From Fictibacillus enclensis (GTDB lineage Bacteria > Bacillota > Bacilli > Bacillales > Fictibacillaceae): 64,000 nt of DNA. Where the stretch lies: contig NZ_KQ758617.1 of the NCBI RefSeq assembly GCF_001457035.1, positions 1,364,001 through 1,428,000 of the forward strand, given 5' to 3'. Within the stretch, counting starts at the first letter, position 1; each line of letters opens with the position of its first letter. The notes under the pieces were generated by a model, which was not told the origin of the DNA, did not search any database, and saw only the letters and a program-made list of their open reading frames with translations. Shown here one piece after another: positions 1-7,975 of the stretch. A program made the position numbers and the translations under genes.

Positions 1-1
1 G

Positions 2-475
2 GATGTAAAAGCATCCCGTGATTTTCCGGAATGGGTTAAAGAAAATCTTGAACAATTCAAAGATAAAAAAGTACTCACATACTGCACCGGCGGAATTCGC
101 TGCGAAAAGTTTTCAGGATACCTTCTGAAAGAAGGTTTTAAGGACGTTTACCAGCTGCATGGAGGAATTACGACATACGGTAAGGATGAGGAAACAAAAG
201 GACGTTTCTGGGATGGTAAAATGTACGTCTTCGATGAGCGGATTTCTGTTCCGGTTAACCGTACCGAGGAAGATGTGGTCATCGCCAAATGCTACTATTG
301 CGGTAAAACAGAAGACCGTTATGTAAACTGCGCAAATCCTGATTGCAATCGTCAGCACGTTTGCTGTGAGGAATGTGAAGTAAAATATAAACGCTCTTGT
401 TCGGACGAGTGCCGTGAGCATCCGAAAAACCGATATGAACTTGAAAATAAATTTAATGAAACAAAAGCACAATAA
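2..475 (+). CDS. trhO: tRNA uridine(34) hydroxylase TrhO, C-terminal part (partial)
   Basis: The gene enters from the left edge, so its start is missing. The visible 157 residues contain a rhodanese-type active-site loop (CTGGIRCEK) with the catalytic cysteine, followed by a cysteine-rich tail (CYYCG, CANPDC, CCEEC, SCSDEC) that looks like a metal-binding region. This layout fits TrhO, called YbfQ in B. subtilis, which uses oxygen to hydroxylate uridine 34 in certain tRNAs. The family assignment is from recognition of the fold order; the missing N-terminus would carry an acylphosphatase-like domain. A strong terminator follows directly, so it ends its transcription unit. Confidence 0.88.
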   Translation, partial: DVKASRDFPEWVKENLEQFKDKKVLTYCTGGIRCEKFSGYLLKEGFKDVYQLHGGITTYGKDEETKGRFWDGKMYVFDERISVPVNRTEEDVVIAKCYYCGKTEDRYVNCANPDCNRQHVCCEECEVKYKRSCSDECREHPKNRYELENKFNETKAQ

Positions 476-486
476 TTTAATCAATC

Positions 487-520
487 AAAAGCAGCCAGCT
501 TTCGCAGGCTGCTTTTTTCT
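487..520 (+). terminator. Rho-independent terminator of trhO
   Basis: Stem GCAGCC / GGCTGC (491-496 with 507-512) is flanked by AAAA on the left and a run of T on the right, 15 bases after the trhO stop codon. Confidence 0.9.
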
Positions 521-548
521 TTTGTCAAAACCGACCACCATAATGAAT

Positions 549-606
549 GTTTTTGACTGAAAATTGTAATTAATGATGGAAATTGATTGTTTTTGAAAGT
601 TTTTGA
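549..606 (+). promoter_or_regulatory. Three GTTTTTGA direct repeats upstream of fruR (candidate FruR operators)
   Basis: The octamer GTTTTTGA occurs at 549-556, 589-596 and 599-606. The start-to-start distances are 40 and 10 bases, close to whole helical turns, so all copies would face the same side of the DNA. They lie just upstream of and against the -35 box of the fru promoter. DeoR-family regulators typically bind direct repeats near their own operon, so autoregulation by FruR is a reasonable inference. Confidence 0.5.
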
Positions 607-635
607 TTGATTATTGAAAAGGCTTACTTTATAAT
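607..635 (+). promoter_or_regulatory. Sigma-A promoter of the fruRKA operon
   Basis: The -35 box TTGATT (607-612) and the -10 box TATAAT (630-635) are separated by 17 bases. Transcription would start about 15-20 bases before the fruR ribosome site AAGGAGGGG. Confidence 0.8.
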
Positions 636-658
636 AAGTACCAGCAAGGAGGGGTTAG

Positions 659-1411
659 ATGCTGTTTTCGCAGCGCCAGGAAATTATTTTGTCATTATTC
701 GATAACCAAAAGGTAGTAACCCTCGAAGAGCTAGTTCAGGAAACAGGTTCTTCGGAATCAACGATCCGCAGGGATTTAGACAGACTTGAAAAAGCGAAAA
801 AGCTAAAACGTATACATGGCGGGGCATCAAGGATCGAGGATAAAGCAGAAGAACCTTCCCTTGCCGAGAAAACTCTCCGAAATGTAGAGGAGAAACAGAA
901 TATTGGCCAATATGCTGCTTCATTGGTTCAGGAGCATGAATGCATTTATCTGGATGCCGGGACAACGACAATGCAGATGATTCCGCATTTGAATCTGGAG
1001 AACCTGATTGTTGTGACGAACGGAATTCAGCTTGTTGAACCGCTCGTAGAGAAAGGAATTCCGACATACCTGGTTGGCGGCCTTATCAAACCAAAGACAG
1101 GGGCCATGATTGGCAGCGGAGCGATCAAGAGTCTGGAAAATTATCGTTTTGATAAATGTTTTATCGGAATAAACGGAATCCATGAGGACTGGGGATATAC
1201 GACACCCGATCCTGAGGAATCCATTTTAAAGCAAAAGGTACTCGAGCTTTCTCAGGAAAAATACGTCCTCGCTGATCCATCTAAATTTGGAAAATCCAGT
1301 TTTTCAAAAGTCGCCTTGCTTGAAGAAGCATTTATTATTACGGTTAAAAGCAAAAACGTACAGCTTGCATCATTTGAAAAGAAGACCTTGGTTAAGGCGG
1401 TGGAAAAATGA
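659..1411 (+). CDS. fruR: Fructose operon transcriptional repressor, DeoR family
   Basis: This 250-residue protein has an N-terminal DeoR-type helix-turn-helix (about residues 1-57, with the recognition part SSESTIRRDLDRL) and a C-terminal sugar-phosphate sensing domain (about 75-235, including YLDAGTTT). It is the first gene of a three-gene operon with 1-phosphofructokinase and the fructose PTS permease, and its stop codon overlaps the fruK start in an ATGA. By family knowledge it represses the operon until fructose 1-phosphate accumulates. The start is supported by AAGGAGGGG five bases upstream. Confidence 0.95.
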   Translation: MLFSQRQEIILSLFDNQKVVTLEELVQETGSSESTIRRDLDRLEKAKKLKRIHGGASRIEDKAEEPSLAEKTLRNVEEKQNIGQYAASLVQEHECIYLDAGTTTMQMIPHLNLENLIVVTNGIQLVEPLVEKGIPTYLVGGLIKPKTGAMIGSGAIKSLENYRFDKCFIGINGIHEDWGYTTPDPEESILKQKVLELSQEKYVLADPSKFGKSSFSKVALLEEAFIITVKSKNVQLASFEKKTLVKAVEK

Positions 1412-2337
1412 TTTATACAGTAACACTAAATCCTTCCATAGATTATTTTGTGAAAACAGATGGTCTTAAGGAGGGCGAGATCAACCTTGTCAATGAACAA
1501 TCCATAGTGGCAGGGGGAAAAGGAATCAACGTTTCAAAAGTATTGAAAAATTTGGGTGTAGACAGCGTTGCAACCGGATTCGTCGGCGGATTTACAGGCG
1601 ACTTTGTTGAAAGTTCTCTTCAGAAGGCTGACATTGGCACCCGATTTATCCGCGTGGAAGAAAATACACGAATTAACATTAAATTGAATACCGGAAAAGA
1701 AACAGAAATCAACGGAATTTCTCCTTCCATTCCAGTATCCGCATTGGAACAATTGGAAGACAATCTGTTGGCAAATCTTGAATCAACTGATTTTGTTGTG
1801 CTGGCTGGCAGCCTGCCATCCAGTTTACGAAATGAATTTTATGGTCAACTAATCTCCTCCATACGGCAAAAAGGCGCACAGGCTATTCTTGATTCAAAAG
1901 GAAAACCTTTGCAGGAAGCACTGGCTCATCATCCTTTTCTAATTAAACCGAATCATCATGAGCTGGGCGACTTAGTAGGCGCCTCCATCAAAGATCCCCG
2001 TGAGGCAGCCGCCTATGGGAGACGGCTTGTAAACGAAGGGGCACAGCATGTGCTTGTTTCCATGGCCGGGGACGGGGCGGTGTTTGTCAGCAAAGAACTT
2101 GCTGCCTTCGCCAATGTGCCATCTGGAACCTTGGAAAATTCCGTTGGAGCGGGAGATTCGGTTGTTGCCGGATTCCTTGCGCATTTCACCAAAAACGGAA
2201 ATGTGCTTGAAGCTTTTAAATATGGGGTTACAGCAGGAAGCGCCTCTGCCTTTTCAAAAGGGTTCTGTACAGCAAAAGACATTGACCGCTATCTGCCTGA
2301 AGTAACCGTAAACCTGATAGAGGGGGAAGAAGGATGA
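1408..2337 (+). CDS. fruK: 1-phosphofructokinase
   Basis: FruK phosphorylates fructose 1-phosphate, the product of the fructose PTS, to fructose 1,6-bisphosphate for glycolysis. The 309-residue protein is a PfkB-family sugar kinase with the N-terminal glycine pair motif GGKGINVSKVL and the C-terminal signature GAGDSVVAGF, whose aspartate is the catalytic base. Length is typical. Its start overlaps the fruR stop and its stop overlaps the fruA start, both as ATGA, so the three proteins are probably translationally coupled. Confidence 0.97.
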   Translation: MIYTVTLNPSIDYFVKTDGLKEGEINLVNEQSIVAGGKGINVSKVLKNLGVDSVATGFVGGFTGDFVESSLQKADIGTRFIRVEENTRINIKLNTGKETEINGISPSIPVSALEQLEDNLLANLESTDFVVLAGSLPSSLRNEFYGQLISSIRQKGAQAILDSKGKPLQEALAHHPFLIKPNHHELGDLVGASIKDPREAAAYGRRLVNEGAQHVLVSMAGDGAVFVSKELAAFANVPSGTLENSVGAGDSVVAGFLAHFTKNGNVLEAFKYGVTAGSASAFSKGFCTAKDIDRYLPEVTVNLIEGEEG

Positions 2338-4223
2338 AGATTACAGAACTGATTACAAAAGATACCATCAAGCTTAATCTTGTTTCCAAAGATAAATCGA
2401 GTGTAATCGATGAGCTTGTCAATAAATTGCATGAAGCCGGAAAGCTGAATGATAAGGAAGCTTATCGTGAAGCAATCCTTGCAAGAGAAGCACAAAGCAC
2501 AACCGGAATCGGTGAAGGAATTGCGATTCCGCATGCCAAAACCGCGGCTGTTAAAACCCCTTCCATTGCGTTTGGCCGCAGTGTGGAGGGAGTGGATTAT
2601 GATGCGCTTGATGGCATGCCGTCCAACCTGTTTTTTATGATCGCAGCCAGTGAAGGCGCTAACAATGAGCATCTTGAAACTTTATCCAAGCTGTCCTCCT
2701 ATTTGATGGATATGACATTCCGTGAAGGTTTGCTGAAAGCGGAAACAGAAGATGAAGTTATTACATTGATTAATGAGAAACAAGTGGCCGAGGCAGCAGA
2801 AGAGGAAACGGAAGATCAACCAGTGGAGACAAGTGATGATGAAACGTATGTAGTCGCTGTTACCGCTTGCCCTACCGGTATTGCCCACACTTACATGGCC
2901 GCTGACGCCTTAAAAGCCAAAGCCAATGAGCTTGGATTGAAACTGAAGGTGGAGACCAACGGCTCAAGTGGTGTAAAAAACCGGTTAACCTCGTCGGATA
3001 TTGAAAAAGCGACTGCTGTCATTGTCGCTGCGGATAAGCAAGTTGAAATGGACCGCTTTCAGGGGAAAACACTCATTCAGGTTCCGGTGGCTCAGGCTAT
3101 TCGAAATCCGCAAAAACTGCTGAATGATGCGGCAGAAAAAAAGGGAACCGTTTATACAGCAGGCAGCAGACCGCGTGCTGCTGAAGACGGAGAAAAACCA
3201 AAGCGTCAATCGGCATTTTACCGTCATTTGATGAATGGTGTTTCTAACATGCTTCCTTTTGTTGTCGGTGGCGGGATATTAATCGCCATTTCCTTTATGT
3301 TTGGGATTCATTCAGCCGATCCGAAAGATCCTTCTTATAATCAGTTTGCGGCCGCGCTTGATACGATTGGCGGTAAAACGGCTTTTGCATTAATGGTTGC
3401 CGTGCTTGCCGGCTTTATTGCTCGAAGTATCGCAGACAGCCCGGGCTTTGCCCCAGGGATGGTCGGAGGTTTCCTGGCATCCACTGGAAACAGCGGATTC
3501 CTCGGCGGCCTTATTGCCGGATTTCTTGCCGGTTACATTGTTCTTGGACTGAAAAAACTGTTTTCCAGGCTTCCACAATCCTTGGAAGGCATTAAACCCG
3601 TTTTGCTCTATCCGGTATTTGGCATACTGTTTACCGGTTTGATTATGCTCTTTGTGATTAATGATCCAGTACAGGCATTAAATGAAGCTCTATCTTCGTG
3701 GCTGCAGGGCTTGGGTAAAGGAAACGCCATCCTTGTCGGTCTTCTGCTTGGAGGAATGATGGCCATTGACATGGGTGGCCCGATCAACAAGGCAGCCTTT
3801 ACATTTGGTATAGCAATGATCGATGCCGGCAACTTTGCACCGCATGCAGCGATTATGGCTGGCGGTATGGTGCCGCCGCTCGGCCTCGCCATTGCAACGT
3901 CCATTTTCAGAAATAAATTTACAAAGCAAGAGCGTGAAGCAGGAAAAACATGTTATGTAATGGGTCTTTCTTTTATTACAGAAGGGGCCATTCCGTTTGC
4001 GGCAGCAGATCCAGGGCGCGTTATTCCTTCCTTGGTGGCAGGCTCCGCAACGGCAGGAGCGCTTACAATGCTGTTCGGTATCGGTCTCCGGGCGCCTCAC
4101 GGCGGAATCTTTGTTGTTCCGTTTGTTGAAGGGAATCCATTCTTATACGGGCTTGCAATCCTGATCGGTGCCCTCGTTACAGCGCTGCTTGTCGGCTTCT
4201 GGAAAAAACCTGTACAGCAATAG
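2334..4223 (+). CDS. fruA: PTS fructose transporter, fused EIIA-EIIB-EIIC
   Basis: This 629-residue permease imports fructose and phosphorylates it at carbon 1. Domain order is EIIA (about 1-145, phospho-histidine in IPHAKTA), EIIB (about 170-270, phospho-cysteine in VTACPTGIAHTYMAA) and a membrane EIIC domain (about 295-625) with several hydrophobic helices. An acidic linker (EEETEDQPVETSDDE) joins EIIA to EIIB. Last gene of fruRKA; a terminator follows at 4243. Confidence 0.97.
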   Translation: MKITELITKDTIKLNLVSKDKSSVIDELVNKLHEAGKLNDKEAYREAILAREAQSTTGIGEGIAIPHAKTAAVKTPSIAFGRSVEGVDYDALDGMPSNLFFMIAASEGANNEHLETLSKLSSYLMDMTFREGLLKAETEDEVITLINEKQVAEAAEEETEDQPVETSDDETYVVAVTACPTGIAHTYMAADALKAKANELGLKLKVETNGSSGVKNRLTSSDIEKATAVIVAADKQVEMDRFQGKTLIQVPVAQAIRNPQKLLNDAAEKKGTVYTAGSRPRAAEDGEKPKRQSAFYRHLMNGVSNMLPFVVGGGILIAISFMFGIHSADPKDPSYNQFAAALDTIGGKTAFALMVAVLAGFIARSIADSPGFAPGMVGGFLASTGNSGFLGGLIAGFLAGYIVLGLKKLFSRLPQSLEGIKPVLLYPVFGILFTGLIMLFVINDPVQALNEALSSWLQGLGKGNAILVGLLLGGMMAIDMGGPINKAAFTFGIAMIDAGNFAPHAAIMAGGMVPPLGLAIATSIFRNKFTKQEREAGKTCYVMGLSFITEGAIPFAAADPGRVIPSLVAGSATAGALTMLFGIGLRAPHGGIFVVPFVEGNPFLYGLAILIGALVTALLVGFWKKPVQQ

Positions 4224-4242
4224 TTATATGAGACATCAGATC

Positions 4243-4288
4243 AGCCAGTGGAGTGTTTTTCACAAAAACCTTCACTGGCTTTTTTCTT
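4243..4288 (+). terminator. Terminator of the fru operon
   Basis: The arms AGCCAGTG (4243-4250) and CACTGGCT (4273-4280) are followed by TTTTTCTTTTT. An inner GTTTTT/AAAAAC pairing extends the stem. Confidence 0.88.
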
Positions 4289-4338
4289 TTTTTAAAAGGG
4301 ATGCTAATATAGTGGAGAGGGATGAAGGAGTGAAACAA

Positions 4339-4641
4339 ATGGATCCAAAAGATTTGGAACAGCAAATTATTCAAAATTATAAACAAGATGAAGGCATGAT
4401 GATTCTTGTATTTGCCCAATGGTGTATCAATCACGATATCGATCCGAAAGCACTGTACTTCCGTGCCTATCCGTCTCAGCAGGAAAACGAAAGACTCAAC
4501 CATATGCTCGAACAAACCGTTTCAAAACAAGAGTCCGAAGAAATAGCGGACGAATCCGTACTCGGAGTGCTTTCGTTATTTGGGAATGAAGATTTGGCCT
4601 TTGAAGTGATGAAAGAAATCGAAAGGAGATCAAAACCATGA
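4339..4641 (+). CDS. Uncharacterised 100-residue protein upstream of kapB
   Basis: The ATG at 4339 has the ribosome site GAAGGAG eight bases upstream, so I prefer it to longer readings that would run through the fru terminator. The soluble, acidic protein has no signal peptide or membrane segment. I do not recognise its family. It overlaps kapB by ATGA, so the two form one operon and are probably coupled in translation. In B. subtilis the gene before kapB is the sporulation kinase kinB; this product is not a kinase. Confidence 0.75.
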   Translation: MDPKDLEQQIIQNYKQDEGMMILVFAQWCINHDIDPKALYFRAYPSQQENERLNHMLEQTVSKQESEEIADESVLGVLSLFGNEDLAFEVMKEIERRSKP

Positions 4642-5018
4642 ATACAATTGAACCGGGAATGAAAGTTACCGCGTTATACAAAACAGGGAAATATATAGGT
4701 GAGGCAGAACAGGTGAAAAATGGAAAAGTGCTCGTGAGCATTCTGGCGGTTTTGAAACATCCAAAACAGGGGGACCTGCACAACCCAAACCAGGCAGATG
4801 TTCCGTTTTTCCATCAGCGAAAAGCACTGGCTTTTCAAGAAAAAACATGGTCTCCCGAGCATACGGTTAAACCTTACGAAGAGCAGGTTCCGGATTATTA
4901 TGAATCATTGAAAATGTCTTTGGAAGAGATGCAAAAGGAATTGGAACAAAAAGGGGATGACTGGTCCACACGCTCTCTTTCCGAGCTTTCTGGACTGAAA
5001 AAGGAATACCACCTGTAA
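4638..5018 (+). CDS. kapB: Kinase-associated protein B (KapB family)
   Basis: The 126-residue protein has the conserved KapB core, with VLKHPKQGDLHNPNQADVPF and the following FFHQRKALA stretch, and is close to the usual family length of about 128. In B. subtilis KapB is needed for activity of the sporulation sensor kinase KinB. The C-terminal half is rich in charged residues and probably helical. It overlaps the preceding gene by ATGA. No kinB or kapD is adjacent here, so the role in this organism is inferred from the family only. Confidence 0.72.
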   Translation: MNTIEPGMKVTALYKTGKYIGEAEQVKNGKVLVSILAVLKHPKQGDLHNPNQADVPFFHQRKALAFQEKTWSPEHTVKPYEEQVPDYYESLKMSLEEMQKELEQKGDDWSTRSLSELSGLKKEYHL

Positions 5019-5141
5019 CAAAAATCGATACAACAGGGTATCATGAATGCTATAATATCATGTGATAAAAACTAACATAGTTTTTCGCTTTCTATTAAAG
5101 GGTAATATAACTGTATTACTTCGATAAAGGTGGATGAAATC

Positions 5142-5969
5142 ATGACTGAAATGCAGCAGAAGATTATTAATGACTTAGGAGTGAAACCTGAAATAAATCC
5201 ACAGGAGGAAATCCGAAACAGAGTTGGATTTATGAAGGAATATGTCAAGAAGAATAAGTTGAAAGGCTTTGTCCTCGGAATCAGCGGTGGCCAGGATTCC
5301 TCACTTGCAGGCAAGCTGGCTCAGATGGCGGTCAATGAATTAAAGAAGGAAACAGGAGATGACAGCTACCAGTTTATCGCCGTCCGTCTTCCTTACGGCG
5401 TGCAGAAGGATGAAGAAGATGCACAGCGAGCATTGAACTTCATCCAACCGGATCGCACGGTTACCGTGAATATTAAAAATGCGGTGGATGCTTCGGCAGA
5501 CGCCTTTCATGAAGCGACCGGCGGAAAGATTACGGATTTTCTAAAGGGCAATATTAAAGCCAGAGAAAGAATGAAAGTTCAATATGATATCGGAGCAGCC
5601 AATCAATGCCTTGTCATTGGGACAGACCATGCGGCTGAAGCGATCACAGGATTTTTCACCAAATATGGAGACGGAGCATGTGATCTTGTGCCTTTGACCG
5701 GCCTGAACAAAAGACAGGGGAAAGCATTGCTGAAAGAATTGGGAGCAGAAGAAAGAATCTACATGAAAGTTCCTACGGCTGACCTTGAAGATGACAAACC
5801 TGGGGTGCCCGATGAAACAGCCCTTGGCATCACGTATAACGAGCTCGATGATTACCTCGAAGGAAAAGAAGTATCGGCTGAAGCCATAGAAAAAATCGAA
5901 CACCGGTATGCCATTACAGAACATAAACGGCGCCTGCCTGCCGCTCCGCAGGATGACTGGTGGAAATAA
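5142..5969 (+). CDS. nadE: NH3-dependent NAD+ synthetase
   Basis: NadE makes NAD+ from nicotinic acid adenine dinucleotide, ATP and ammonia, the last step of NAD synthesis. The 275-residue protein carries the PP-loop motif [14 protein letters not shown], the [20 protein letters not shown] stretch of the family and the C-terminal DDWWK. It lacks a glutaminase domain, so ammonia is the likely donor. A GTG at 5130 lies in frame, but the ribosome site AAAGGTGG (5126-5133) overlaps it and is well spaced for the ATG at 5142. A TATAAT at 5051-5056 may be the promoter -10 box; its -35 is poor. Confidence 0.96.
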   Translation: MTEMQQKIINDLGVKPEINPQEEIRNRVGFMKEYVKKNKLKGFVLGISGGQDSSLAGKLAQMAVNELKKETGDDSYQFIAVRLPYGVQKDEEDAQRALNFIQPDRTVTVNIKNAVDASADAFHEATGGKITDFLKGNIKARERMKVQYDIGAANQCLVIGTDHAAEAITGFFTKYGDGACDLVPLTGLNKRQGKALLKELGAEERIYMKVPTADLEDDKPGVPDETALGITYNELDDYLEGKEVSAEAIEKIEHRYAITEHKRRLPAAPQDDWWK

Positions 5970-5978
5970 GGCGAAAAA

Positions 5979-6003
5979 AGCAGACCAAACGTCTGCTTTT
6001 TTT
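5979..6003 (+). terminator. Terminator of nadE
   Basis: GCAGAC-caaac-GTCTGC (5980-5996) is followed by seven T, ten bases after the nadE stop. Confidence 0.93.
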
Positions 6004-6008
6004 CATGG

Positions 6009-6033
6009 CAAAGATAAGATATACTTATCTTTG
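6009..6033. repeat. Perfect 10-base inverted repeat before a small membrane protein gene
   Basis: CAAAGATAAG (6009-6018) and CTTATCTTTG (6024-6033) are perfect reverse complements around ATATA. There is no T-run, so it is not a terminator. It sits between the nadE terminator and the ribosome site of the next gene, where an operator or a leader stem would lie. Confidence 0.55.
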
Positions 6034-6060
6034 GAATCATTTGGAGGAAGGGAGCAGGCC

Positions 6061-6312
6061 GTGAGCAGAAGAGCAAAGATTATTTTTGTCATCAGTACCG
6101 TTGTTTTTGTAATCGTTTTATCGTCTTCCATTCAAAGAGAGAATAATCGCAAGGCAAACTTAAAAGCAATCAACGATCATTTTCAGAAGAAGTTTGAGTT
6201 GGATGAAGATTTGAAGAACCAGTACGATGATGAATTCAAAGTAAAAGTAGGGAAAGACAAATACATCGTAACACTGAAGAACCAAAAAGTAGTTTCCGCT
6301 GAAAAGGAATAG
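6061..6312 (+). CDS. Small single-pass membrane protein of unknown function
   Basis: The 83-residue protein begins at GTG 6061 behind TTGGAGGAAGGGAG. Residues about 4-22 are a hydrophobic helix (IIFVISTVVFVIVL) after a basic SRRAK, so the protein is probably membrane-anchored with a soluble, charged C-terminal domain of about 55 residues. I do not recognise the family. It sits between terminators, so it is likely transcribed alone. Confidence 0.68.
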   Translation: MSRRAKIIFVISTVVFVIVLSSSIQRENNRKANLKAINDHFQKKFELDEDLKNQYDDEFKVKVGKDKYIVTLKNQKVVSAEKE

Positions 6313-6325
6313 AATTCATCAAGAA

Positions 6326-6357
6326 AGATTGCCCAAATACAAGGGTAATCTTTTTTT
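6326..6357 (+). terminator. Terminator after the small membrane protein gene
   Basis: AGATTGCCC (6326-6334) pairs with GGGTAATCT (6343-6351), with one G-T pair, followed by TTTTTTT. Confidence 0.85.
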
Positions 6358-6432
6358 AACTGTCGCAAAACGACATTGAAGGTAGCTAAACACGGTATTC
6401 CTGTCATATAATCGATTACGAGGTGATATGAA

Positions 6433-7290
6433 ATGGAGAATCCATTTGTTTTATTTGGAAACCAGATTATTGAACGGGATCATGTCTCTATTGATATGGA
6501 AGACAGAGGCTATAATTTCGGGGATGGCATCTATGAAGTTGTCTATATTTATGGCGGTGAACCCTTTTCGCTGAATGAACATTTTCGTCGTTTTGAAGAA
6601 AGTGCCCAAAAGCTCGATATGAAACTGCCCTATTCTATAGAGCAAATAAAGGAGAAGACCGCCGAATTGATTAAGGCGAACAACATCCATAATGGTATTG
6701 TTTACATACAAATGACGAGAGGCGCTTCACCAAGAGCTCATTTGTTCGAAAGAGAATCAGCCTGCCTGATTACCGGGTTTGCCCGAAAAATGGATCCTCC
6801 GGCAGAGGCTCAAGAGAAGGGCATAAAAACGTACCTGACACCGGACATTCGCTGGCTCCGCTGTGATATTAAAAGCCTGAATCTTCTCGGAAATACCATG
6901 GCTAAACGAATCGCGGCCGATCATTCTTGCGGTGAAGCTCTTCAGCACCGGGAAGGTTTATGCACTGAGGGTTCTTCTTCCAACCTTTATATCGTTAAAC
7001 ATAATGAAGTGCGCACACATCCGGCAACAAACCTTATTTTAAATGGAATTACACGGCAGCATATTCTCGAAATTGCCGGGGAAGAGGGAATCGCGGTAAA
7101 CGAGGAGCCGTTCACAACCGAAGAACTTCAAGCAGCAGATGAAGTATTTATCTCAAGTACAACCATGGAGATTGCACCTGTCATCTCCGTTGAGGGAGAT
7201 GTGCAGGCAACCTATCCAATAGGCCCTGTAACACGCCGACTGCAGGAAAAGCTGAAAGACAGAATCAAGCAGCACCGTGTGCATCAATAG
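6433..7290 (+). CDS. dat: D-amino-acid transaminase
   Basis: This PLP enzyme of fold type IV interconverts D-alanine and D-glutamate with their 2-oxo acids, supplying D-glutamate for peptidoglycan. Lys147 in CDIKSLNLLGN is the expected PLP lysine. The N-terminal DRGYNFGDGIYEV motif and C-terminal EVFISSTTMEI are typical. At 285 residues it is normal length. Ribosome site GAGGTGAT precedes the ATG. A TATAAT near 6406 could be its -10 box. Branched-chain aminotransferases share the fold, but the N-terminal motif favours Dat. Confidence 0.93.
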   Translation: MENPFVLFGNQIIERDHVSIDMEDRGYNFGDGIYEVVYIYGGEPFSLNEHFRRFEESAQKLDMKLPYSIEQIKEKTAELIKANNIHNGIVYIQMTRGASPRAHLFERESACLITGFARKMDPPAEAQEKGIKTYLTPDIRWLRCDIKSLNLLGNTMAKRIAADHSCGEALQHREGLCTEGSSSNLYIVKHNEVRTHPATNLILNGITRQHILEIAGEEGIAVNEEPFTTEELQAADEVFISSTTMEIAPVISVEGDVQATYPIGPVTRRLQEKLKDRIKQHRVHQ

Positions 7291-7302
7291 GAGAGAAGGA
7301 TA

Positions 7303-7878
7303 GTGAAAACCGTTGCCAAATATTTTATGAACGGAATCCTTACGGCACTTCCGATCATTCTTGTGTTTTATGTTCTTGTCAAAGTGTTCGATTTTCTGGA
7401 CGGGATCCTTGGAGATACACTTAGAAGCTATATGAAAGGCGGCTATATACCAGGCATCGGCATTCTGGCAACAATTATTCTTTTAACACTTCTCGGCTGG
7501 CTTTCGTCCCAGGTCATCAGCGGCCAGATTATTTTTCTTCTCGATTCCGCTCTGGAACGGATTCCGCTGGTTAAAACGCTTTATACCGTCATTAAAGATA
7601 CCTTTCAGTCGTTGCTTGGTGAAAAGAAGTCGTTTTCAACGGTAGTCCTGGTGGAGATACCTGCTACCGGTTTAAAGAGCATTGGGTTTGTTACAGCTGA
7701 AGACCTGAAGGATCTGGGAGATGAGCTTTCGGAGCATGTTGCTGTGTATATTCCGCAAACCTTTCAAATCGCCGGATTTACCTTTCTGGTACCCAAAAAA
7801 GAGGTTACGGTTCTTGATATTAAGGCCGAAGACGCCATGAAATTCATTCTGTCAGGCGGCGTTGCATCCAAATCATGA
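7303..7878 (+). CDS. DUF502 family membrane protein
   Basis: The 191-residue protein starts at GTG 7303, twelve bases after dat, behind AGGAGAGAAGG. It has two hydrophobic segments (about residues 8-30 and 50-75), followed by the family core with LVKTLYTVIKDTFQSLL and a soluble C-terminal domain. The DUF502 family is widespread in bacteria and chloroplasts and has no settled biochemical role. It is likely co-transcribed with dat, because no promoter or terminator separates them. Confidence 0.87.
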   Translation: MKTVAKYFMNGILTALPIILVFYVLVKVFDFLDGILGDTLRSYMKGGYIPGIGILATIILLTLLGWLSSQVISGQIIFLLDSALERIPLVKTLYTVIKDTFQSLLGEKKSFSTVVLVEIPATGLKSIGFVTAEDLKDLGDELSEHVAVYIPQTFQIAGFTFLVPKKEVTVLDIKAEDAMKFILSGGVASKS

Positions 7879-7881
7879 TTG

Positions 7882-7925
7882 ATAAACCATCATCCAGCAA
7901 TCTTGCATGGATGATGGTTTATTTT
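7882..7925 (+). terminator. Terminator after the DUF502 gene
   Basis: AAACCATCATCC (7884-7895) and GGATGATGGTTT (7909-7920) form a perfect 12-base-pair stem followed by ATTTTC. Confidence 0.85.
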
Positions 7926-7975
7926 CGCTTCTCCTTTCATACCTTTTATCAGAACGGTGTTGAAGGAGATGCCTT

